A stretch of 64,000 bases of DNA from Glandiceps talaboti (Eukaryota; Hemichordata; Enteropneusta; Spengelidae). The notes under the pieces are model-generated. The model had not been told where the DNA came from and did no database searches. It was given only the letters and a program-made list of their open reading frames with translations. The position numbers and the translations under genes are program-made. The stretch lies in NCBI RefSeq assembly GCF_964340395.1, contig NC_135561.1:3501001-3565000 (forward strand). Reading direction: 5' to 3'. Every line of letters starts with the position of its first letter. Within the stretch, counting starts at the first letter, position 1. Positions 26,803 through 37,823 of this stretch are shown here, piece after piece.

Positions 26803-26893
<91 letters not shown>

Positions 26894-27502
26894 CTGTAAC
26901 GATCTGTATCGATCATCCGTTACTTGTGTTGTCAAAATATATGAAAGCATAACAGGTATATTATATGAATATCGTGTTCTATTTGTCCCATGTGTCTTTC
27001 CAGATACCATCAAATAGTTGTTAAGGGTAAAACCGTGGTTTTGAAAAGTCTCGTTGTAGTAAATGTAAATTATTAATCATAGTTGGAGGGGGATTGAAGA
27101 CAAGGATACAGTAAGAAAGGCAATCTAGAGTCACAGAGATACTTGAACTATCATGACATGAGAAATGAGACGTGTGACATTAAAAATACAAAAGAAACCC
27201 ATCCGTTTTTGTACTCAATTACTGATTAAATGTAAGCTTGCACGCAGTATTTAATTTTGACGTTCATCAACTCTGTTTCATAATGTGATTGTGAACATAA
27301 ACAGAAGAGATGTCTATTTTGGCGTTCTGTTGGTAAAAATGTGTTTTCCTTTCAGTACATGTGGGAATTCTGTTGTTGTTCAACCAGAAAACATCCTACT
27401 TTAAGACACGGAAAGAAAATGTTACATACCTTTTAGAATAGTATAGGTAGTAATTTTTGTTCGTTTCTTTTTTGATGGGGCATGGCAGACAGGCAGACAG
27501 GC

Positions 27503-27559
<57 letters not shown>

Positions 27560-27653
27560 GGCAGGCAGGCAAGCACACACATACACAAATTTAAAATAAA
27601 TACACATATAATATTATATGTTTAAACCAGTATAGACATATTACATATACTGA

Positions 27654-27745
<92 letters not shown>
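26343..27745. repeat. Cluster of long microsatellites
   Basis: Five simple arrays lie within 1.4 kb: (AT)n at about 26343-26429, (TGTCTG)n with TGCCTG variants at about 26454-26608, (TA)n at about 26804-26890, (CAGA)n with CAGG ends at about 27484-27570, and (TA)n at about 27651-27745. All open frames over them are low-complexity artefacts. The AT arrays are likely to be unstable and could have replication or assembly consequences. Confidence 0.95.
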
Positions 27746-27749
27746 TATA

Positions 27750-29600
27750 TTTCTCAAACCACAGAACAATCTTTTCCCTGTCACTATTTTCCTTATATAT
27801 GATAAAACTAATTAGTCAAGTAAAAAAAATAGACTAGGAACAGATTCTGTTGGTAATTGGAACCATGCACTTTTTTCACTGAGTCCCATTACTCAGTATG
27901 GAGCAATACAACTACAGGTAAATTCGTGTAAACAGCCCCGTCTTGTAAATGTCATCAAACTGTCAATTTATGTGACCCAATAAAAAAGTACAGTTAGTGT
28001 ATAACGCAATCTTTCAATGTCAGACCGAATTGCCACAGAATACGTATGAATCGTGGATTTTTTTAAAGTAACAGGTGTAATGTACAGAGCGAATGTGACA
28101 TGCCTTCTCTCCATCAAAGACTTATTGAGCCTTGGTCATTTCGGAGGGAGGGGGGTCAAGCACTGTCTGTCAGATAAAATGTGACCCTCCCCATTCCATT
28201 GTCTGAAAAGTGGCCCTAAATTTACTCTCTCTAAAACATTACACCCCCCCCCCCTCCGTTAAAATAAGTTCGTAAACAAGCGGTTAAAATGATTTCAGAC
28301 GTGAAAGTGAGAATCAATGGTAATGACTTCATTCCACCGTTGCCACCAAATTTATATTTTGAATGGCAATTTTGGGTTCCCACAACTTACCTCCACATTG
28401 AAATGTTCTTAAAAGTATTGCATTAATTCATCCGCGCATTTTAATCACATTGGCAGAGCCGAAGACCAGACGCCACAAGACTAGACTAATGTTTTACAGG
28501 CATTACACTGGCAATGACCGAGGTCAACGTCCCCGGCCACTCCATCACTTTATCTACCCCCCCCCCCACCCCCACCCCTCCTTCACTCCTATTATAAGAC
28601 CCACTCCCCTCCTCACAACTAACAATTGATAAATTACATGGTTGTCAGCAGCAATTTCACTAATACGTACTGATACTATGGAACAACAAGGCAGTGGTGA
28701 AATGATGGGGTGTTAAAATCAAAAATGAATGTAATGTTAGATAATAGAATTAGTAAATATGAGTAAAATATGAACCTTTCTCTTTCATTTTGATAAATAT
28801 GGCGCTTCCCCAAGACGATTTGTAAAATCTACCCACCCACCCACCCCCACCCCCATTCCACAGGCCCTCCCCACTTGTAATTAGTGAAGGCCAATTCGAA
28901 ACTTGATGTATGATTTTTTCCCTGACTATGATGGAAATATATTTTGAATCAGTAACATATTATTGGGTACTTATTTCTAAAAGAAAGCGACAAACTTATT
29001 GTGATGATTACAATAAGTTTGCATTCAGAAATTTAGCGTGTCACTGTTTAAACATAGGTATCACTTGCAAGTTTACGGAAGTAATGTATACGGTCTGGTG
29101 CATCTATTGTTAATTTCAGTGGTAGCTTTCAGTATACATATAATTAATCATGCTCGAACTACTATGGCCCATATCATGGCGAACACTGATGTATAGATTA
29201 ACATTATAATGTGACTCAAATCTTTGATTTTTAAGCATAAATTAACAAAAAACGTAGACAGATAATATAGCAAAGATGGGGAGAAGTGGCGGTATAAAGC
29301 CAAATGTTTAATATGTCGATAAACTGCAAATCGTTAGTATCTGTCTCTGGAGCACCTGTGACACATTCAAGTGCCAAATTTGAAAGCATCTTAGTTTATC
29401 AACATTGTGAAAACAGATGGTTAAATGTAGTAAGGTGATAACATTTTCTCTTTTTAGTGTTGTTTGGCCTGCGTACGTTATCACGTTCCAGTAAATCCTA
29501 GTATAATGTATATGGTATGTGTTCAAAGTGATATCTTGGTAATGTCAGATTGTACGACTTTATTTAGCTGATTGGTTGAAAATGAAAGTATCCATATCAC
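27750..29600. other. No gene recognised; C-rich tracts
   Basis: Several short C-rich and CCCA-rich runs occur (near 28244, 28557 and 28830). No open frame with splice support was found. Confidence 0.5.
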
Positions 29601-29623
29601 AGTATAGCATGAAAGACATCTTT

Positions 29624-29636
29624 GTTGCCTAGCAAC
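29624..29636. promoter_or_regulatory. Near-perfect X-box (RFX site)
   Basis: GTTGCCTAGCAAC is an inverted repeat of GTTGC(C)/(A)GCAAC and matches the X-box consensus GTNRCC-N-RGYAAC bound by RFX factors, which drive ciliary genes in animals. No coding exon was identified within 300 bases on either side, so its target is unknown and the match may be chance. Confidence 0.4.
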
Positions 29637-29639
29637 GCT

Positions 29640-31510
29640 AAATTGCTTGAGGTTCACGAGTGCTCCACCACATCACATATAACACGTGGCCGGCGTCTCA
29701 CTTCGAAAATATCATGAAATTTGGTCAAATTGCCTGAAATCACTTTATGATGACGAACTAGGGTGTTTTTGATACAAAGTGACACATTGTTAATCCAATG
29801 GTAACGTTTTTGATTGGTTCTATTTTGAAAGTAAACGGTGGCTAGGATCTGACATATATTTACCCAAGTCAATGGAATCAAAAAAATCACAGAGAACCAT
29901 TTTCTCCGATCCAGCGTCACGAGCAGTCTTTTTTAGACTTTAATTAATTTAAAAGCAGTAATATTACTTGGACAGAATCCTGATGCTTTATGCTGAGTGA
30001 TGAAATAAACAAATATCAATTTGACTCTTATAACATTACAATATTTGAACTTGGCACTTGAAAATTAATTATCTTTGTATGGAAAAAGAAACAATCAGAC
30101 TAGTACTGTAATTATATATACAATATAATACTAAAAGACAGACATTCTAAGAGACGGAAACAGTCATAATTTTACAGAGATAACAGCTTTGAAAACATAC
30201 ACACACATATATATATATGTATGAACACACACACATACATACACACACATACATACATACACACATGTATGTTATGTTATATACAGGTATGATATACATG
30301 TATATCATACCTGTATTACATATATTTACTCAAAGATTAAACTGCTTAAAATTCAACAATTTCGTGGTGTTTGAACTTCTCTCTCCCTCCCTCCCTACCT
30401 CCCTCCCCTCTCCCTCCCCCCCTCTCTCTTTCTTTCTCAGTGATCGCACGAAGTCAAAAACGATTTCATAACATTATGTAAAATATATCATACCAGTCTG
30501 TGTCTAAAAGATCTTCACTATAGCATTTACGTTTAGTCCTAGTCATCTCATGGTCCAATGGAAACGTGACAATGTAACATCCACAGATGAGCATGCAGCA
30601 GTTTGATTTTATTGTCAATGAATCGATATATTCAATACAGAGAGCTCAACGCTCTATCGTTACTCGTATTTACTCTTAGACCATTTCAAGATGGTAAAAT
30701 CAATAAGATACCGACAAGAGTTTTTCATGCACGTATTATCACCATGTAATCCTAAATATACACAAATACGAAGTTATGGAGTTAAAGCACGGTATTAGGA
30801 AACACCCTATGTTCCACATCTATGCTTATTGTAACAGAACACATTTATTTTGTTGATTCCCACAATTATTTGTACACAACCGTAGTTATGTTGATCGAAG
30901 GCATCGACACACAACACTGCAATACTAATTAACAACCAGAAATCGTCGATTTAATTGTTTCTTCATTTAACAACCTCATTAAAAATTCATAAAAGTGATT
31001 AATTGGTAAGACTTACGTAAGATTGTTGGATTTCATTGATTTTCTATTGTTCTCTCCCCTCGTCACTGTTCTAGACACAGTAATTGAGGTCTTCTGTGCT
31101 GTCACCAAATTTGATCTCAGAATGATAAAACATCACCTATACGACCACAAACATACCAGTTGCATGGTCGATACAACTAGAATTCCCAAGTAGATGTCTT
31201 TATTGCTTGCTTTATTAATTATTCCATTCATATCGTGATTAATTAAACGATGGATCAATTTTCAGCTATTGATGACTAAACGAAGCGTTTTGTGACGTCA
31301 CAGACATGCATGACGGTCCCACAGTATGATCGACATTGTAATACTATGCTGATTATATTTATATCCCCAAAATCATATGGTATGTGGGGGGGGGGGGGCA
31401 CGTGTACGATGTGGGAAGTAGAGTGAACTTGGTGGAGGGATGCTGGTAGGTAGGAGGGTATGTACTAAGTTTTGTGCATGGTTGATAGCTGAAATGATAC
31501 TATTGAAATT
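29640..31510. other. No gene recognised
   Basis: An open frame on the minus strand at 29654-29920 has a mixed composition but no domain, and I do not call it. Short CA/CATA repeats lie at about 30200-30270 and a CCCT-rich stretch at about 30379-30430. A CRE-like TGACGTCA is at about 31293-31300. Confidence 0.45.
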
Positions 31511-31519
31511 AATAGCTAA

Positions 31520-31875
31520 GGTCAAAAAAAATATCTGGTTCTGGTCAGGGTAAACTTTCTAAAGTGGTGCGACGACTCGAATTTTTTTTTTCCTAATTTT
31601 TTTTTTTGCAAATTAGTAAATACACATTTTTTTTGACACTTTACATACTCTGTTCTATCATATTTATCTCTTGAAAAACTTCCTTTTTCTTCGAAGCAGT
31701 TTAGGCTTTGTTTATAAGCAGTCTTGGCATGTAGGGTAGATTTCAGCTGCTTGTTCTCCTGATATCAGGAATAAATAAGGAACGGGAAAGCAAAAAATAT
31801 CGGAAAAAAAGGATCGACGCGAGGGTATTCAGGGCACGCGCGCGCTGACCAGAACCAGATATAATTTTTTTGGCC
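31520..31875. mobile_element. PIF/Harbinger-like MITE
   Basis: The left end reads GGTCAAAAAAAATATCTGG then TTCTGGTCAG. The right end is its reverse complement with few differences (CTGACCAGAACCAGATA then TTTTTTGGCC). TAA lies immediately outside both ends (31517-31519 and 31876-31878), matching the TWA duplication of PIF/Harbinger elements. The 356-bp interior contains poly-T tracts and no transposase. The right half is GC-rich near the end. Confidence 0.75.
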
Positions 31876-32114
31876 TAATATGACACCGCCTCCATATATA
31901 TGCACTCACTCATGTAACCACGTATTAAAGCACACACAAAACCAAACCGAAAAAAGTTCTCACTAAAATATATTAAAATATTCAGGTATACTAGGTCAAC
32001 ATCAATCTGGGGACTGGAGAATAAAGGTAAATGATATTTCTGTATTCAATAATAGTATCCAGTACGATTATTGAAGAAGTTCCATAGAATTCTACTATAT
32101 GTGTATATTATATT

Positions 32115-32380
32115 GCTAACCATCTATCCATCCATCCATCCACCCACCCACTCACTCTCTCACCCTCCCACACATCAACTCACTCACTCACTCACTCACT
32201 CACCCACCGACCGACCGACCGACCTACCCATCCATCCATCCACTCTCTTACCCACCCATCCACCGACCCATCCACCTCTATCGTGCTTATCCATATACCA
32301 GTCACGTATCTCCCCCTCGATCTCTCCATCTCTCTCCCCAAACACACATATCCACTCAACCAACACCCACCCACCCACCC
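32115..32380. repeat. Compound CATC/CACC/CACT/ACCG tetranucleotide repeat
   Basis: A patchwork of four-base repeats based on CATC, CACC, CACT and GACC runs for about 260 bp and gives long but meaningless open frames on both strands (Pro/Thr/His/Ser-rich or Trp/Gly-rich). Confidence 0.9.
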
Positions 32381-32389
32381 ATCCTATTA

Positions 32390-34120
32390 TACCTGTCAAT
32401 CTATATAGATTAACGATTGGGACATGTGTTCGAATAGATGGATGGTGTTGGTTATCTGAGATGCGAGGTATTAAATGAAACAAACGTATTTTTTGCCTTG
32501 CATAGCTAATACTTGGTTTCTGGTTCTATTTTTTTTTTTACAAATAGGAAAACTGAAAGACAAGTATCTAAACTTCACGATGTACAGTCGGTGCTATTAA
32601 TAGTCGTCAACCACAGCCTCTTTTACGACACCGTCGAAGACACACCGTCAAGCGACAACAGAAAAAAATACACTCTTGCTTGCAAGAATGTTGCTCTTTC
32701 GTCTTATCTCTTTTGTGGCATATAAGTAATATTCAGGCGATGTTGAAAGCGCCCCCCTTGTACGAGTACTACACCTGCCTCCGTTTAAAGGCTGTGATGG
32801 TTTTCGACTAGGTTCGACGGGACCATATACACTTTGCTAAGCAATCAATGATATCGTATTAAAATGACATTACATAAAAATGGAAGGCGTGTTGGAAGTA
32901 ATTGAACTTAATATCTTAATAGATTGCTTTTTTTCTTCAATACATCCTTCGTGGTACGTAATCAGCCAGTACTAATACCTGGCATCTACAAAGGCTCGAT
33001 GTTGAAGAGCGCCCCCTCCGGCAGATACTACACTACTCTTCGTTTATAGGATCGACAAGAAATAATAGTGCAAGTCACCTTTGCACTCTATGACAAACAA
33101 TTAAATGCCAGATAGTTAGAGACCTTCAAGCATTGAAGAATCCTATAAAATTTCAATTTTGTGTCTCTCAATGTACACTCTAACCTTAGTATCTGAATTA
33201 ACGAAAACCCTTGGCCAAGTGAATACCTATGGTACTACACTACCTGTAAATCTTTCCCTTGATCTTGTAAGTGTATGTAAACTTGATACAATACCAAAAA
33301 CTATATCAACTACTATTTTACCACTATTTCCGTAGATAAAGGAAGGTCAACATGTTCTATAACACAATTGATTTACACACATAAACAGACTACCAGTCTA
33401 GTCAACAGATGGGTCTTTGGTATAAATTTATTCTTGGTAAAATAAAAGTTTTCTTTTTCAAAAGTATAAATTAGTATTAAAGGACCTCATCACTCTCAGC
33501 AAGGTCATTTAGTATAAATTCTGTCCTTACAATAAATGCCCAATGTACAAAATAAGCATGTTTATGAAACCTATATGTACTCTTCATGACTAGTGTAAAC
33601 AAAATATGTATTTTCTTACTCCTAGCACACTGAGACAGGCATTTGAAAAATGTTATGACTTTCATATTTCTCAGTGGTGTATGTACACATACCCACAAAT
33701 ATAAAGTGCATGCAACCCTGTGAATGGATGCCCTTGAATTTCCAGCAATGGGTGTGACACCCCCTGTCCTCTTACTCAGGGATAGTACCAGTATGTCAAT
33801 GTATATACAGTTTTTCCCAAGTGAATAATCTATATACACATCATTCATGTTCCATAGAACTGTTATACTGCAAATATCAATGTACAAAAGTTAAACTTTG
33901 AACGATATAAAAATATATAAAATTTGAAGACTTACTGACAAAGTAGTAACATAATAAATAATTCTCAAGCAGGCTTATAAATTGTAAAATATACTTTGAA
34001 AATTTTCATTGAAGATAAAGGTGTGGTATCATACAGTGTGAATGTCATTGGTTGGTTGTTTATATCAGTACAGACATATCTCCATGTCATAACCCCCCCC
34101 CCCCCCCCCCCCCGAGATAT
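32390..34120. other. No gene recognised; short direct repeat pair
   Basis: Two copies of a roughly 57-bp segment lie about 265 bp apart (near 32738 and 32999). Both begin GATGTTGAA, contain GCGCCCCC and then TACTACAC. The 136-codon minus-strand frame at 33477-33887 has no domain or splice support. A poly-C tract of about 22 bp lies near 34091-34113. Confidence 0.45.
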
Positions 34121-34315
34121 TTACCACGTTATTATTTTGTGAATGAAGCAATCATCATTTAAAGCTCCACTAGCTCCAACTGGGATGTTTTCTTGAAACT
34201 GTTTTATTTGATATAATGACTCGCTCGTAATATCGTACAACGTGAACAGTATTGAATCATCGTAGGGCAAATGTACTTGTGCAACTGTACACATAGTATG
34301 GCACAATAAATCCAA
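34121..34315 (-). repeat. Dispersed repeat, copy 1 (reverse orientation)
   Basis: Read on the minus strand it contains GATTCAATACTGTTCACG, then TGTACGATATTA, then AGCTAGTG. Copies in plus orientation lie near 51170-51320 and 59740-60000. The third copy ends in a GCGCTCTATAAG block and an (ATT)n tail, typical of SINE/LINE 3' ends. The frame is open in this copy only, so I treat it as noncoding. Confidence 0.65.
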
Positions 34316-34704
34316 TCATATTGATTTTTGGGTCCAACCCAAATATCAGTACCCTATTTCAACCTGTTGAGGATACAATCAACCCATAATAACATGATAA
34401 ATTCCAATTTTTGGTATTTTACAAATTTTCACTCAGTAAATATATTGTTGGTAGTCTGATTGAAAAACTGATACTCCCATTACAGGTAGTGCAGGTTTAA
34501 TAAACTTTGATCAAGTACTGTACATTGGAGTTCTTTGGTATCTTACCTTTGTACCAAGTTTGAAGGAAATACAATAGTGCTTTCAGATAAATGACTGCGC
34601 ATGGAAAGATGGACGGAGCCAACCACACAGATACATTGACTGATGGATGTATTGAACCATTCAAACTTTTTTGTGCAACATTTGAATGGAATCAGTTTGT
34701 GCAT

Positions 34705-35400
34705 ATCGGTGAAACGGCTATGCATGAACAGACAGACAGACAGCCACACATTACAAATTAAAAGACAGACTCATATCAGTGAAATGGCTATGCATGAACA
34801 GACAGACAGACAGCCACACATTACAAATTAACTGACAGACAGAATCACCCTTTCAGACAGACTGCATATTAATGGACAGATGCATGGACACAGCACTAGC
34901 ATACAGACCGCAAAATAACAGACAGACGCATGGACACAACCACCCTTTCAGACAGACTGCATATTAACAGACAGACACGACCCTGGGGATGCATGGACAC
35001 AACTCTATCAGACAGACTGCATATTAATGGACAGATGCCATCCTATCAGACAGACTGCAAAATATGGACAGACGCATGGACACGACCCTATAACTAATAA
35101 GACAGACTCACTGCATATTAACAGACAGACACCACCCTATCAGACAGACTGTATATTAATGGCCAGACGCTATCCTATCAGACAGACTGCATATTAACAG
35201 ACAGACACCACCCTATCAGACAGACTGCATATTAATGAACAGACGCCATCCTATCAGACAGACTGCATATTAACAGACAGACGCCATCCTATCAGACAGA
35301 CTGCATATTAACAGACAGACGCCATCCTATCAGACAGACTGCATATTAATGAACAGACGCCACATTATCAGAATGTAAAATAACGGATAGACGCATGGAC
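34705..35400. repeat. Minisatellite of CAGACAGA-containing units
   Basis: It starts with two near-identical copies of a longer unit (34700s and 34770s, sharing GGCTATGCATGAACAGACAG). It continues with many units of about 38 bp built from ACTGCATATTAACAGACAGA and GCCATCCTATCAG. Units vary by small indels. No coding frame is preserved. Confidence 0.9.
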
Positions 35401-35599
35401 ACATTCAGTCCCAAATATGCTATTCAGTAATATCAATTGTGTATCAATTATTGTACTTGCACATTTTATTCTATTAAGTTTATACAAATCAGAAAACACA
35501 AAATGTACAATTTGCAATATATATGCTTGTTGCATTTTCACTATGAACCCTCAAAATCCTTTCTATTCACTTCATAACTATTCAGTGTAGGTTAATTGT

Positions 35600-36680
35600 T
35601 AGGAGTGAAAATATGCAAATCAGGTAATCAGTATGCATGCACAGTAACTATGATGATTTCGGTACATGTTATAATTATCTCATCAGTATGCATGCTATAT
35701 TAAGTTTTTCACATCTGATTTCCCCATCTCATTCATGTTGGTTTGATTGAATCTTTGTTGTAGACACATTTTAAAATTTTAGGTGCTTCTGATAAGTCAA
35801 AATATCAAACGAATCCAGTCCTCAATAATTTTATCATACGACCATGATGAAATGAACAAGTTCTCATCTACCAAAAACTTACTTGTCATTTACTGATCAT
35901 ATTCCTTGCCTGATTGTTTTTTTATATTAAATATGCAAATTAACTAATAAGTATGCAACGAAATGTGCTAAACAATGACATTTCACTACATACAGAAGCT
36001 ACATGTGGTTAAACCTCCACTATACGCTAATCACCTATTTAGTATGCAGACTAAATATGCTAAACAATTAAATTTTACCAAATACTGAAAATGTGTGGTT
36101 ACATCTACACAACTTAAATGTGCAAATTAACTAATCAGTATGTAAGCTAAATATACTAAACAATGACATTTTAACACATACTGAACATGTGTGGTGAAAC
36201 ACATACAATTGAAAAATGCAAATTAGCTCACCATTACTCACATTTATAAATAAGCTAAACAATGGTAATTCACATCAAATAATATTGCAACTGTATATGG
36301 TTAAACCTCCATAAATTAAAATGCAAATAACCTCATCATTTATGCAAGTTACATCAACTGCGCACTGAAACTTGTCAAAAAATCTGTAACAAAATCTTAA
36401 TGTTTAACATCTATGACTAGGAAATGAATTAATGATCTACTTAGTGAAAAAAAGTTTTTGTTCTATAATTATGTATCTTGTTGATATCTAGCCATACTTT
36501 ATGTCTTGTAAACATGGATAAAATTTCCTTTTGAAATACAAGTCACCTCATCAGTATGCTGGATGTATAATATTTAATAATCTTTTACCAGTTACAATGT
36601 ATCTTTAAGACACATCAAAAATATTGTAATTACAATTAAATATGCAAATTACTATAACATGTACAGGTTTTAAACCATTC
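35600..36680. repeat. Diverged tandem array of about 100-bp units
   Basis: The blocks ATGCAAATTA, GTATGCA, CTAAACAATGACATTT and TGTGGTTAAACCTCCA recur in the same order several times, most clearly between 35930 and 36360. The array is old and irregular, and lies 1-2 kb beyond the USPL1 stop codon. Confidence 0.75.
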
Positions 36681-36859
36681 TGATCTGCAATTCCCTGTAC
36701 ATACTACAACTTACAAGACATCTGGCATTTTGTCTTTGTTTTCCTTTCATACTGTATGCATGTCCTTTGCCTTTTTTTGAGCAGTTTAAAGGTCTAAAGA
36801 AAGCATCTGCTTAGTAGTTTGGTTTGTCTGTACTCACCTTCACCCATAACTCGATTTGT

Positions 36860-37810
36860 CAATTTGCCATAAGTACGGACTGAAAATTTATAGTAAGTAT
36901 TTAAGTTCAACTAGGTATTCTGAAATGATCTCAATTCGGTATTTTACTGCAACTAGGTATTTAAGGCAAGTTCAACTGGATATTCAAGTCCAACTACATC
37001 GTGTGACTTGGTATTTTGAAGGGAGCTCAATTAAGTTCAACTTAATTATGTTTAATTATGTTCAAGTACATGTTTTGAAGCAATGTACTGGATAATCAAG
37101 TTCAACTTGGAATTCAAGTCCAACAAGAGACTTCAAGTTCAACTCGGTATTTTAAAGTGAGCACAACAACATATTTAACGTCAACTGACATTTGAAAAAG
37201 AAGCCATTGGATATTCATGTTGTATTGAAGTTCAACAAGACTATCACATTGAACCAGCATTTCAAAATGAGCACAAATTGGTGTGTTTAAAATGAGCACA
37301 ACTACTATTTAACATCAATTGAACATTTTGAAAAAAGGCTACTGGATACAAGATTATCAAGACTATCGCATTGAACCCAGTGTTTCAAAATGATCACAAA
37401 TTGTTGTTTTTGAAGTGAGCTCAACTAAGTATTTAACTTCAACTAGGCATTTTGAAGCATCCTTCAAGTTAAACTTGGTATTCAAGTCCAACTAGCCCAT
37501 GAAGTTCAACTACATAGATAGACTCATTCAACTATACATTTTGAGATGAGCTCAACAGGATATTGAAATCTAACTAGGTATTTGAAGTGAGTTATGGGAT
37601 ATGCAATTCAATATGACATTTGGAAGTGAGCTCAACTGGATATTCAAGTTCATCTTGGCATTTACTTCCAACCAGACTATCCAGTTCAAGATGCTATAGT
37701 ATATCAGCTACTAGGCAGTTACCAGGAATTCCACTCTGTATTTTGAAGAAAACTGAACTGGTTATTCATTTTGAACTCGGTATATAAACCTCTAGGTATT
37801 GAAAGTACTT
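36860..37810. repeat. Degenerate TTCAACT/GTATTTTGAA array adjoining the USPL1 stop codon
   Basis: The motifs AAGTTCAACTAGGTATT, TTTTGAAGTGAGCTCAACT and GGATATTCAAGTTCAAC recur irregularly, about every 25-70 bp, for nearly 1 kb. It ends within 15 bp of the USPL1 stop codon (37824-37826), so it probably forms much of the USPL1 3' UTR, where it would be transcribed as the complementary AGTTGAACTTGAATA-type sequence. Confidence 0.8.
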
Positions 37811-37823
37811 GCTAACATGGTGT

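Noticed and set aside
32071-32483. Proline/histidine-rich 135-codon frame
   Set aside because: Translation of a tetranucleotide patchwork; the opposite strand is open as well.
33477-33887. 136-codon open frame on the minus strand
   Set aside because: No recognisable domain, odd repeated YID motifs, and no matching splice sites; the length alone is not convincing.
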